Part shown: piece after piece, positions 12,201 to 17,829 of the stretch
Numbering within the stretch: the first letter of the stretch is position 1
How the letters are laid out: every line of letters starts with the position of its first letter
Source: Symbiodinium natans
Lineage: Eukaryota; Sar; Dinophyceae; Suessiales; Symbiodiniaceae
Length of the DNA: 40,000 nt
NCBI GenBank assembly: GCA_905221605.1
Contig: CAJNDS010001735.1
Span: 67,501-107,500 of the forward strand
Reading direction: 5' to 3'
Program-made: the position numbers and the translations under genes
Notes under the pieces: model-generated
Seen by the model: the letters and a program-made list of their open reading frames with translations, nothing else
Database searches by the model: none
What the model was told of the DNA's origin: nothing

Positions 12201-15200
12201 TAAACCCTAAACCCTAAACCCTAAAACGGGGGCAGGGGGAGGGCTTGTGGCTTTTAACTTGAGGGGAAGACTCGAGCGAGGACCACGGAAGTCCTAAAGC
12301 CAAGGTCCCCCTGACACTCTTAGATCTTACAAACCTTAGGGTTTAGGGTTTAGGGCTTAGGGATTAGGGATTAGGGTTTAGGGTTAGGGTTTAGAGTTTA
12401 GGGTGTAGGGTTTAGGGTGCCAGGGGAAAACAAAAAAAGCCACGAACCACCAACACAAGAAGGAGGCTATTCATACCCTAAACCCTAAGCTCTACACCCT
12501 AAACCCTAAACCCTGAACCCTGAACCTTACACCCTAAACCCTAAACCCTAAACCCTTTCCCCCTGATTCGAGCTGCTTTTGGGGCTTTAGGGCCAGCAGG
12601 GCCGAGGGAACCCTCTGAACACAAAAGCCCCCTAAACCTTCCACTGTTTCGGCTTCAGGGCCTGTAGGGTTTAGGGTTTAGGGTTTAGGGTTCAGGGTTT
12701 AGGGTTTAGGGTTTAGGGTTTAGGGTTTAGGGTTTAGGGTTTAGGGTTTAGAGTTTGGATTAGGGGTTTAGGATTTAGGGTTTGCAGGGGTTAAGGAGTC
12801 TTAGAAGAGAACCGTGTTTCGCCAAGATGCTGGCCGCCGTAGTGGTTCCCCATGATGCAAACAACGCCGATCGTTTGATCGTCAATGTGATCCTCGCAAA
12901 TCGCGCGGGCTTCGGGTTTTTTAGGGCTTTTAGGGTGTTTCCGGTTTTTTGGGGCTTCTAGGACTTGGTGGGTTTTTGGGGCTTCGGGCTTTTATGTTTA
13001 GGGTTGACAGTGGATGCAGTGCTAGAGGCCGCACCGTGCTGGGAGAGAGACAGACAGATAGAAGAGGGATTGAGTTGAAGACTGGAAACCACCTTGTTAG
13101 GAATGACCAGGCCTTAACCGGAAACCATACACCGCAACCCGCAAACCCCTAAACCCTAAACCCTAAACCCTGGATTGAAAACGCTAATTCTAAACCCTAA
13201 ACCCTAAACCCTGAACCCTGAACCCTAAACCCTAAACCCTTAACCTTAAGTGGCCTGCTGCTTACTGGCGTGGTGGACCACAGGCCTTGCAGGCCAGAAT
13301 TTTAGGGTTTTGGAGGTTTAGGGTTTAGGGCTTAGAACCCGAGCCCCTCTATCCAAACTCAGCTGGGGCTCGCCAATCTTGTTCGGGTCCAGAGTGAAGG
13401 TCCTCGGCAAGGGGGAGCTGCGGTGGGCGTCAGACTTGAAGCACTGGACCACACAACCCTGAGCCCTGAACCCAAAATCCAAAAACCCTAGGGAATCCCA
13501 TACCCCACCCCCCCTTGAGAAGGTCCGTCAAAGATCTGACAATCAAAGGTTATCCCCTCTTCCCTCCACTGTTGGGTTCTGGAACTCCAACGAATGGGTC
13601 TGTGCAGTGCTCCAGGGTGCACGCCACGACCCTAAACCCAAACTAAACCCTAAACCCTAAACGCGAAACTCGAACCAGCCACCCGCCCCCCCCCAAAAGG
13701 AAAAAAAAATGCAGGGAGAAGCCGAGGGGCTTGTAGCTCGGGGCGATGAAGCGCGGCTCGATGTCCATGTACTTGAACCTGCACAGCTTGCTCGCATTTA
13801 GGGTTAAGGGTTTAGGGTTTAGGGTTAAGGGTTAAGGGTGAAGGGTTAAGGGTGAAGGGTTAACGGTTGAGGGGTTCAGGGTTTAGGGTTTAGGGTTAAG
13901 GGTTTTGGGTTTAGGGGCCCAAGTCGGAAACCTTAAAGTCTAAACCTAAACCAAGCCCCAGGCCCCCTGAGGCGCCCGCAGTTTCTCCCAGGCGGCCTGG
14001 AACATGGTGGAGATAACCTGGGCTCCGAATTCTACTGGGCACCCATATCTCTGACCCCCAAGTCGAGTGAGGGGCCTTAGACCGCGGAGATCCACCCCGA
14101 AGCCAACGGTGGCGCCCTTTTGGGACCCTTAACCCCAAACCCGAATCCCGAAACTCCGAACCCCAAACCCTAAACCCTAACCCCTGAACCCCAAACCCTC
14201 GTGCCACCCAGCGGCCAGGTTGGGGTACACCCCCCGCACCTCGTGCTCGGCCATGCCCTTCTTCTTCGCCTCGGGGTTATAGGGGTTCTAAACCCTAAAC
14301 CCTAAACCCTAAACCCCACACCCTAAACAAGCCCTAAACCCTAACCCTAAACCCTAACCCTAAACCCTAAATCCTACACCCTGAACCCTGCACCTTGTTG
14401 CCTCAGCCTGGTCACAGGGGGGGTCTTAAGCTCTGGGGAGCCTAGGCGCTCTCTCCCAAACCTCCGAAAATGGTTTAGGGTTTAGGGTTCAGGGCTGAGG
14501 GTTTAGAGTTTAGGGTTTGGGGTTTAGGGTTTAGGGCTTAGGGTTTAGGTTTTGGGGTTTGGGGTTTAGGGCTTAGGGCTTAGGGTTTAGGGTTTGGGGT
14601 TTGGGGTTTACGGCCTTGGGTTTAGGGTTTAGGTGAGACTCGCTATCAGTGAGGCCCGAAACCTGATGAGCCACCCGCTCCCCCCAAGCTGAGGTGCCCG
14701 CATACCATTTGCGCCAACGGAATTTCAAAGCCAGGCCCGCCAAAAGGCACGCCTGGTGATCAGGGTTTAGGGTTTAGGGTTATGAGGGTCTAGGTCTAGG
14801 TGGCCAGATTGTGTGGATTTTACCTACCGGCTCTTCGTATGGAATGAGGGAATGAGGGATATAGGCACCACACATCCCCCCCTATATAAGCCGTTGAAAA
14901 GGTTCTATAGGTTACCGAAGTCCCTCATTCCCTAAGAACCGGTAAGCTTAGGCTGCTAAACATAGGGGGGGGAGCTTGAACTGACCGTTCAGAGTCGAGT
15001 CAAATCTTGAAACATCGATTCTCCGGTCTAAACCTTTAGCCCTAAACCTTAAACCCTAAACCCTAGACTCTAAACTCTAAACCCTAAGCCCTAAACCCAA
15101 AACCAAAACCCTAAACCCCAAAGCCTAAACCCTAAACCCTAACCCTTCCAGCGCCTCCGTGGAACCCACGGTGCCTGCGCCGGCGTAGCAGCCGTAGCTG

Positions 15201-17240
15201 TCGAAATCGTCCGGCACGGGGCAATGCCACAGCTTCGCAATCCTTTCACGGCTCTCAGGGTTTAGGGTTTAGGGCTAAGGGTTTAGGGATTCTTTCAGGG
15301 TACAGGGTATGGGGTTTAGGGGTCAGTTTAGGGTTTAGGGCTTAGGGTTTGGTTTAGGCGTGAAAAGTGGTTTCGCACGAATACCGATGCACCTTGTCAG
15401 GGTTGAGGAGAATTTGGGGGAGCTTGCCGGCTGATCTTCAGAGAGGCCACAGGTGTCAACAAATCTGTCATCGCCAAGGCTCATGTTCAGCGTGTCGTTG
15501 TGCCTTATCGGATTGGCGGCTTGATTCGATTTAAGACCTTTTTTTGGGGATGGGAGGGGCGGGGTTGTTTTGAATGGCTTATAGGGAGGGGCTTTGGGCC
15601 AAGGGCCTGCAACGTGCTACTACCTTGCCCTGTTTCTTAGCATCCTGGAGCCCACTCACCGAGAAGATCCAATGTTAAACCGAGTGAGTAATTCATGGCC
15701 GCAGGCAACTTTTCGGGCTTGGCAACCGCTAAACCCCAAACCTCTAAACCGCCTAAACCCCCTAAACCCCTTAACCCTGCTAAACCCCTAAACCCTAAAC
15801 CCTAAACCCTAAACCCTAAACCCTAAACCCTAAACCCTAAACCCTAAACCCTAAACCCTAAACCCTAAACCCTAAACCCTACGCAGAGGTTTTGGGGGTT
15901 AAGAAGCACTTGCCCCCAGTCTGAGGCAACCTCCAGCCTCTTAAAGAACTCGGGTGTCTTTAGGGCTCTGTTGTGTAGGGTTTTCGGCGTCTATAGGGTT
16001 TAGGGGTTTAGGGTTTTAGGGGTATGTTTGGGGGTTTCGGGGGGTTTTGGGGGGGTTTAGGGATTAGTTTTGATTGAGAGCTGAGGTTTTTTGGGGGTGA
16101 GGCCTCTCGAAGGCAAAGCTGCATCCGGAAGGATTCCGGATAGACCGTCTGGTCGGCCAAGTTCACCTTCAGTCCCATCATCGCGACCCGCTCCTCTTCC
16201 TGGAACGTGCAGGGTTTGAGGTTTGGGGTTTGGGGTTTGGGGTTTGGGGTTTGGGGTTTGGGGTTTGGGGTTTGGGGTTTGGGGTTTGGGGTTTGGGGTT
16301 TAAGGTTTAGGGTTTGGGGTTTGGGGTTTGGGGTTTGGGGTTTGGGGTTTAGGGTTTAGGGTTTAGGGTCCCCTCTAACCCACAAATAGTACGGCACCTG
16401 TAAACAAAGGACTCCAACAGACTTAGGATGGGACCTTCTGGCGGTCCGAGGATGATACGGAGCCCTAAACCCTAACCCTAAACCCTAAACCCTAAACCCT
16501 AAACCCTAAGCCCTAAACCCTAAACCCTCAGCCCTAAACCCTACATGGAGAACCCACGAAGGGACCTTCATATGGACAACTGCCCCATGTGGCTCCGCAT
16601 GTGGCGTTCTCAGCAAGCGGTTCTCGAACTGAACGTCAAACGAGGGAAGGGGCAAAAAGGTACCAGCAAGGGAAACCCCAACCTTCCCGAAACCGAAAAC
16701 CGGGCTTAGGGTCTAGGGTCTAGGCGCCTAGGCTTTAAGTTGTAGGGGCAGGGTTGTTTTATGGCCAGTGCCCACGCCCAGAACTACAAACTCTAAAATC
16801 CTACACCGATAACCAGAAACAAGATTTGTTTAAACAAAAATAAGATATCAAAAAAAAAGAATACACCCCGCTTCCCCCCAAACTGCTCCAAGAGTCAGGC
16901 TCAAAGACGACATTCACGTAAGAGCTTGTGTTCAAGCGCTCGGAGAAGTCCAGCAAGTGGTAGTCCTACCGGGTGAGGCCCCGGTGCGAAGTCGTGGGCT
17001 TGAAATTATTCGTGTTTTCTTTGAGGGGTTTATGCTTAAGCATGGGTGGACATATGCCTTCGAAGTTCAGGAGTGACTTCCATTTTCGGTCAGCCCCTCC
17101 CCTCAGGAATGCTTCCGCCCGATGACCTCGACCATGCGAACGCAGTGGCGCGCGTCGATGCCCGAGTCGGGTATCTCCATGTCGATTGCCTTGGGATGCT
17201 CAGTCACTCGCGGAACACGGATGCCAGCAAGACACCCTTC
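194..17240 (-). CDS. Glutamate decarboxylase-like gene, at least 22 exons, 3' end not in window
   Basis: PLP-dependent glutamate decarboxylase (glutamate to GABA plus CO2), fold-type I, expected cytosolic. I found it by translating the unique patches between telomere-like arrays on the minus strand; the pieces fall in family order. From the 5' end: EIPDSGIDARHCVRMVE, RLNTSSYVNVVFEP, KVNLADQTVYPESFRMQ, RIAKLWHCP, AGAGTVGSTE, ACLLAGLALKFRWRK, PNL/VISTMFQAAWEKL, TLDPNK, DDQTIGVVCIMG, HVDAASGGFIAPF (PLP-ring aspartate), WDFRLPNV, SISASGHKFG (Schiff-base lysine), GWVVWR, YLGG, NFSRPAQ, FYKLLRLGKEGY, then C-terminal pieces. The lysine and NFSRPA blocks resemble bacterial GadB. The exons sum to about 430 codons; family members are near 460-500. 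Most junctions are phase-compatible with AG|G acceptors and GC, GT or GA donors. A short exon may be missing between 9744 and 12830, and the true start is uncertain. Individual exons are listed separately. Confidence 0.88.
248..370 (+). repeat. TTTAGGG array with degraded right edge
   Basis: About 15 near-perfect TTTAGGG units at 258-357 follow the exon 22 acceptor side. They are in CCCTAAA orientation relative to the gene. Confidence 0.95.
605..656 (-). CDS. Decarboxylase exon 21
   Basis: Encodes HWYVSGYHMSMHHPLSE after CCCTCAG|G and ends at the canonical donor GAG|GTAGG. GHWYVSGYHM lines up with 'RGWxVPAFTL'. The split glycine codon joins in frame with exon 20. Confidence 0.68.
683..1020 (+). 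repeat. TTTAGGGG-type array
   Basis: Long run of an 8-base variant (TTTAGGGG, with TTTTAGGGG and TTTTAGAGG units) in the intron between decarboxylase exons 20 and 21. Confidence 0.93.
1021..1611. other. Unique intron sequence, no assigned exon
   Basis: Unique sequence in the exon 20-21 intron. A minus-strand patch at about 1069-1170 reads TWKEVTMGGPHFLHDIFGHS and HAW up to a GTGAGG donor, and a plus-strand frame reads a cysteine-rich peptide. Exons 20 and 21 join in phase without it, so it was left unassigned. A short TTTAGGG patch lies at 1189-1235. Confidence 0.4.
1612..1646 (-). CDS. Decarboxylase exon 20
   Basis: Encodes DDIDLQHIIAQ plus two bases. The pattern 'DLSxxLRxRGW' of the C-terminal domain is recognisable as DIDLQHIIAQG once joined to exon 21. 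Acceptor GGATTCAG|G, donor AGG|GC. Confidence 0.66.
1922..2006 (-). repeat. CCCTAAA array
   Basis: About 12 units with one CCCTGAA variant, next to decarboxylase exon 19 on its 3' side. Confidence 0.95.
2035..2076 (-). CDS. Decarboxylase exon 19
   Basis: Encodes VVTAMINPDLGLPF. The G-L/I-P motif corresponds to the 'EGIPAVCF' strand start of the small C-terminal domain. Acceptor ACCGAG|G, donor TTT|GC, 14 codons in phase 0. Confidence 0.62.
2280..2336 (-). CDS. Decarboxylase exon 18 (tentative)
   Basis: Encodes VGMSEQKLCLPVALPRNGL after an AATCTGAG|G acceptor, in phase 0 with exon 17. The position suits the helix after 'EGY', but the residues are not clearly conserved and the donor is not determined. 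Confidence 0.45.
2861..3213. repeat. Imperfect inverted repeat, arms 2861-2920 and 3155-3213
   Basis: The left arm on the plus strand and the right arm on the minus strand agree at roughly 88 percent of positions. In matching frames they encode MNPFRILIMCAVEVTTQKG and MNPFRIVIMYAVEVKTQKG. The two arms are therefore diverged copies of one coding segment placed head to head. Confidence 0.8.
3114..4219 (-). pseudogene. Degenerate intronless coding region, unknown family
   Basis: A GC-rich block without telomere repeats. Open minus frames succeed each other. 3938-4219 is the 5' part. 3114-4004 is open for 296 codons, including a Lys/Pro-rich stretch near residues 91-120 and NWRVERTLS then MNPFRIVIMYAVEVKTQKG. 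The reading then shifts into a second frame continuing past 3114 to about 2903 with MRTVLTVHYKDDKRRQRLGI and CKGTIVCTPPPR. The shift falls at an AAAAGGGG run. A plausible protein split over frames suggests a decayed or retroposed copy, or sequencing indels. I do not recognise the family. An inverted second piece at 2861-2920 supports a multi-copy origin. Confidence 0.45.
4220..4900. other. Intron/intergenic sequence, no gene seen
   Basis: Unique sequence with a C-rich, pyrimidine-biased tract at 4521-4610 (C runs and CTTCCC units). No exon with family similarity was found here. The open frames over the C-rich tract are compositional artefacts. Confidence 0.5.
4984..5043 (-). CDS. Decarboxylase exon 17
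   Basis: Encodes GIYVQFYKLLRLGKEGYAEQ, matching 'VIAQYYEFLRLGREGY'. Acceptor GTGTTCAG|G preceded by CCCTAAA repeats; donor CAG|GC. Phase 0 at both ends. Confidence 0.93.
5054..5146. repeat. Head-to-head TTTAGGG / CCCTAAA arrays
   Basis: TTTAGGG units (5054-5106) switch through CTTA directly into CCCTAAA units (5109-5146), giving a near-perfect hairpin just upstream of the exon 17 acceptor in gene sense. Confidence 0.9.
5306..5424 (+). repeat. TTTAGGG array
   Basis: About 16 near-perfect units. The array abuts the left end of the inverted-repeat element at 5423. Confidence 0.95.
5423..5532. mobile_element. Inverted-repeat element, family A, copy 1
   Basis: MITE-like, non-coding. Terminal repeats TTGGGATGTTCACCCTTATA (left) and its imperfect complement at 5512-5532 match at 18 of 21 positions. 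The internal block CTAGAATCC..GGACTGTTCGTATAA is shared with the copy at 37710-37791. It lies in the intron between decarboxylase exons 16 and 17. Confidence 0.85.
5640..6110. other. AT-rich island in an intron
   Basis: About 470 bases with markedly higher A+T than the rest and no telomere units. GAATTAAA, GTGAATGA and CGAATT words recur. TGAACGAATTTAATTG at 5772 has a diverged inverted partner at 6077-6100 (GTTTCGTTCACTAAATTCGT), so this may be part of another inverted-repeat element. No credible coding region. Confidence 0.5.
6469..6509 (-). CDS. Decarboxylase exon 16
   Basis: Encodes ADSYTLNFSRPAQ. TLNFSRPA matches 'TFxINFSRPAGQ' of the family. Acceptor CTCAAG|G, donor CAG|GC. Joined to exon 17, the spacing from NFS to the FYKLLRLG helix equals that of known enzymes. 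Confidence 0.92.
6775..6892 (-). repeat. CCCTAAAA / CCCAAAA array
   Basis: Octamer-type units of mixed sequence directly after the exon 15 donor (gene sense TTTTAGGG). Confidence 0.88.
6919..6987 (-). CDS. Decarboxylase exon 15
   Basis: Encodes WVVWRQRKGLSENVAINVSY then LG, matching 'GWVIWRxxxxLPxELxFxVxYLG'. Acceptor GCAGCAG|G; donor GGGAG|GA, which is another GA donor. The split glycine codon is completed by exon 16 to give YLGG. Confidence 0.93.
7367..7490 (-). repeat. CCCTAAAA / CCCAAAA / CCCTAAA array
   Basis: Blocks of three related unit types in succession, next to the exon 14 donor. Confidence 0.9.
7506..7555 (-). CDS. Decarboxylase exon 14 (PLP lysine)
   Basis: Encodes SISASGHKFGNSCCGT flanked by split codons (50 bases). 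The lysine of SGHKFG is the internal aldimine residue; SISASGHKFG is identical to the bacterial GadB wording. Acceptor GCCGAG|G, donor ACAG|GC. The split codons restore L and G at the two junctions. Confidence 0.95.
7591..7702. mobile_element. Inverted-repeat element, family E
   Basis: CTAGGTTGCCCAGTA at the left and TACTATTGGGCATCCTAG at the right form terminal repeats (13 of 15 match plus a short offset). The interior holds AAAGGGTGCCCTTTT-type palindromic runs. It sits just upstream of the exon 14 acceptor. Confidence 0.68.
8201..8241 (-). CDS. Decarboxylase exon 13
   Basis: Encodes EGLPPWDFRLPNV plus two bases. WDFRLP matches the family exactly. The acceptor TCCCTCAG|G follows a pyrimidine tract. 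The donor is CT|GC, and the intron starts GCCGCTGGG, as after exon 6. Confidence 0.92.
8591..8641 (-). CDS. Decarboxylase exon 12 (PLP-ring aspartate)
   Basis: Encodes VGIHVDAASGGFIAPFQ. HVDAASGG carries the aspartate that pairs with the PLP pyridine nitrogen and is the most diagnostic motif of the group. Acceptor GAGTTCAG|G, donor CAG|GC, 51 bases, phase 0 at both ends. Confidence 0.93.
8670..8782 (+). repeat. TTTAGGG / CTTAGGG array
   Basis: Seven CTTAGGG units are embedded in TTTAGGG, with TTGAGGG units near 8745-8758. The point variant has been spread locally. Confidence 0.92.
8839..8951 (-). mobile_element. Inverted-repeat element, family B, copy 1
   Basis: The reverse complement matches 33659-33773 over its length: GGGTACC, then ATTGGGG..GTCCTT, GG.ATCCTAC, GGGGTCCCTT. 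Ends carry CCCCATGGGGGCTTCCGA and TGCAAACTCCCAAATG-type terminal repeats. Confidence 0.75.
9072..9134 (-). repeat. CCCTAAA array
   Basis: Nine near-perfect units inside the exon 11-12 intron. Confidence 0.94.
9700..9744 (-). CDS. Decarboxylase exon 11
   Basis: Encodes MSQKLDEINKAKGLE (15 codons), the helix that runs into the 'IPIHVDAASGG' strand. The acceptor CTTCTCCCAG|A is one of the few not followed by G. The donor is GAG|GC, in phase 0 with exon 12. Confidence 0.8.
9760..10010 (+). repeat. TTTAGGG array with degraded flank
   Basis: Perfect units at 9763-9825 abut the exon 11 acceptor, followed by degenerate units to 10010. Further single-base variants (GTTCAGTG, TTTAAGG) mark decay. Confidence 0.85.
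10011..10500. other. Unique intron sequence with microsatellite and G tract
   Basis: Contains an (AC)n run at 10121-10139 and a G-run then C-run at 10210-10231. Minus-strand patches at about 10030-10115 (VEVRNLICELNQELGALSLA) and 10275-10365 (ending at CAG|GTAGGG) are open and exon-like. They could not be placed in the decarboxylase. Confidence 0.4.
10505..10665 (+). repeat. TTTAGGG array
   Basis: About 22 units, nearly all perfect. One of the cleanest arrays in the window. Confidence 0.96.
10856..10942. mobile_element. Inverted-repeat element, family H, copy 1
   Basis: Begins CTAGGATGGCCCTT and ends AAGGGCCTACCGAG, giving terminal repeats that match at 11 of 14 positions. The same start and end words recur at 23980 and 28329. 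Confidence 0.72.
11160..11960. other. Mostly unique sequence in the exon 10-11 intron
   Basis: Short TTTAGGG patches at 11260-11312, then about 550 bases without arrays. Both strands carry frames of about 100 codons around 11516-11877, but composition favours neither and no motif is visible. I do not call a gene. Confidence 0.4.
11972..12125. mobile_element. Inverted-repeat element, family C, copy 1
   Basis: TACCTGG and CCAGGTA bound the element. Inside these, TTTACTACTATGTTGCTTGA (from 11997) pairs with the complement of TTCTTAAGCAAATGGTGG..TAGTAGTAGC (to 12117). The interior TCCCTATATTACCCTT..GAGGAAGAACATTTTT (minus sense) is shared with the copies at 20562 and 34711. Confidence 0.82.
12470..12790. 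repeat. Opposed CCCTAAA then TTTAGGG arrays
   Basis: CCCTAAA units at 12476-12555 and TTTAGGG units at 12666-12750 flank 110 unique bases, giving a large potential stem-loop within the exon 10-11 intron. A TTTAGGG patch at 12338-12418 precedes them. Confidence 0.85.
12830..12892 (-). CDS. Decarboxylase exon 10
   Basis: Encodes DHIDDQTIGVVCIMGNHYGG plus Q, equivalent to 'CDENTIGVVPTxGVTYTGN'. Acceptor TGCGAG|G. The donor side is CCAG|CA, with CCAG repeated at the exon 11 acceptor. The family has a few more residues before the next exon, so a microexon in 9745-12829 may be missing. Confidence 0.8.
13369..13417 (-). CDS. Decarboxylase exon 9
   Basis: Encodes SPLPRTFTLDPNKIGE. TLDPxK is the 'FxxDPxK' element before the 'DENTI' strand of the family. 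The donor side reads GCGAG|CC, and GCGAG is repeated at the next acceptor. A GT, GC or GA donor is not obvious here, so the edge is approximate. Confidence 0.72.
13737..13783 (-). CDS. Decarboxylase exon 8
   Basis: Encodes CRFKYMDIEPRFIAP, matching 'KFARYWDVEPREIP'. The right edge could be 13778 (TGCAG|G). The sequence AGCT occurs at both this donor and the next acceptor, so the boundary is ambiguous by up to four bases without changing the spliced product. Confidence 0.78.
13979..14017 (-). CDS. Decarboxylase exon 7
   Basis: Encodes VISTMFQAAWEKL. The acceptor is GCCCAG|G, in phase 0 with exon 6. The donor is uncertain because AAACTG recurs near both ends of the intron, so the exact cut could shift by a few bases. 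Confidence 0.8.
14216..14269 (-). CDS. Decarboxylase exon 6
   Basis: Encodes AKKKGMAEHEVRGVYPNL (18 codons). The lysine-rich linker ending in PNL precedes 'V.....Q..WEK' in the family. Acceptor CCGAG|G; donor CTG|GC, where the intron begins GCCGCTGGG. Joined to exon 7 it gives PNLVISTMFQAAWEKL, the same length as the PNLVxGxxVQxCWEKF block. Confidence 0.87.
14287..14370 (-). repeat. CCCTAAA array
   Basis: Next to the exon 6 acceptor. It is opposed by a TTTAGGG array at 14472-14635 beside the exon 5 donor of the same intron. Confidence 0.9.
14472..14635 (+). repeat. TTTAGGG / TTTGGGG mixed array
   Basis: Mixed TTTAGGG, CTTAGGG and TTTGGGG units. It forms an inverted pair with 14287-14370 across one intron. 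Confidence 0.9.
14690..14752 (-). CDS. Decarboxylase exon 5
   Basis: Encodes ACLLAGLALKFRWRKWYAG plus TS (21 codons), equivalent to 'EACMLGGMAMKWRWRKRM' of bacterial enzymes. Acceptor CACCAG|G; donor TCA|GC. It joins exon 4 as ...GSTE|ACLLAG with no gap. Confidence 0.88.
14825..14944. mobile_element. Inverted-repeat element, family F
   Basis: TACCGGCTCTTCGTATGGAA at the left pairs with TCCCTAAGAACCGGTA at the right (TACCGG.TCTT....GGAATGAGGGA on both arms, with a small insertion on the left). About 120 bases, within the exon 4-5 intron. One copy seen. Confidence 0.7.
15155..15253 (-). CDS. Decarboxylase exon 4
   Basis: Encodes SRERIAKLWHCPVPDDFDSY then GCYAGAGTVGSTE. It matches the conserved 'A.LWHAP....VGxxTVGSSEA' block at the entry to the PLP domain. 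The donor is GAG|GC, in phase 0. The acceptor at CTGAG|A keeps the frame of exon 3; an alternative AAAG|G at 15243 would change phase. Candidate intervening pieces at 15660-15700 (minus, LPAAMNYSLGL) and 15928-15957 (minus, TPEFFKRLE) were not placed. Confidence 0.85.
15787..15882 (-). repeat. CCCTAAA array
   Basis: About 13 perfect units. Confidence 0.95.
16104..16199 (-). CDS. Decarboxylase exon 3
   Basis: Encodes 32 codons including EEERVAMMGLKVNLADQTVY and PESFRMQLCLRE. The stretch corresponds to the 'DELxLDGNPxxNLA' region of glutamate decarboxylases, in diverged form. Acceptor TTCCAG|G, donor GAG|GC. It ends in phase 0. Confidence 0.75.
16212..16370 (+). repeat. TTTGGGG array ending in TTTAGGG
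   Basis: About 18 TTTGGGG units, with four TTTAGGG units at the right end. A single variant unit has been homogenised over 130 bases. It adjoins the exon 3 acceptor. Confidence 0.95.
16897..16965 (-). CDS. Decarboxylase exon 2
   Basis: Encodes DYHLLDFSERLNTSSYVN then VVFEP (23 codons). The acceptor is CGGTAG|G and the donor is CCT|GA, which is one of the GA donors. It is phase 0 on both sides and reads straight into the EEERVAMMG of exon 3. Confidence 0.75.
17127..17240 (-). CDS. Decarboxylase exon 1 (first recognised)
   Basis: The exon follows a pyrimidine-rich acceptor, CTTTTCAG|G, and ends at GAG|GT. It encodes 38 codons, including IRVPRVTEHPKAIDMEIP and DSGIDARHCVRMVE. This matches the family pattern of a proline-containing stretch, then IPxxGI/M, then a helix before the first conserved domain. 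An internal AG|G at 17190 would give a shorter exon in the same frame. It joins exon 2 in phase 0. Confidence 0.68.
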
Positions 17241-17793
17241 CTGAAAAGCCCCAAGCCTCAACCCCCGAAGCTGGTAGAAACAGGAAGCCCAAAACCTACA
17301 AGCCTTCAAACGTCAAGCCAGGTAAGCCCCAAGCCCACTTCGGCACCTGTGGGGCCTTGGTGTTCAATTCGCCACCTTAAACCCGCACCCCCCGGACAAC
17401 TGTCCGACTCCCCGAAAAAAACTTACCAACATATCTTGAAGCCCTAATCCTAGACCTTCACCCCGCCTTCAACCCAAGCCCCTGAACCCTAAACCCTGCA
17501 TCCCTGAGACGCAAACCCAAACCATGTTCCCCCAACCCTAAACCCTAAACCCTAAAACCCAAACCCCAAAAACCCAAACCAAGTCACTCGCTCTTGCCGA
17601 GCTATGTGGCTGGCATAGTAGGGCCTGAGGCGCCAAGAGTTTAAGGTTTAGGGATCATCGCGGTTTGTAGGGTTTGGTTAGGCTGTTTAGGCTGTTTAGG
17701 CTGTTTACGCTGTTTAGATCTCTAACCCTGCAAAGCCTCACACCGTAAGCCGTATGAAGCCTCAAATCCCCAGCATCCTAAACCCCCTCCACC

Positions 17794-17829
17794 CTTGCCA
17801 AGGCGCATCGGCGAGGATGTCGTCGTCAT
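17794..17829 (-). CDS. Possible first exon of the decarboxylase gene (ATG)
   Basis: A minus-strand ATG opens MTTTSSPMRLGK and reaches a G|GT donor-like site. It is the nearest plausible start upstream of the first recognised exon (17127-17240). No sequence similarity supports it, only position and an open frame. A patch at 17602-17624 (reading PYYASHIARQ after a CTCAG|G acceptor) could be an exon between them. Confidence 0.22.
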
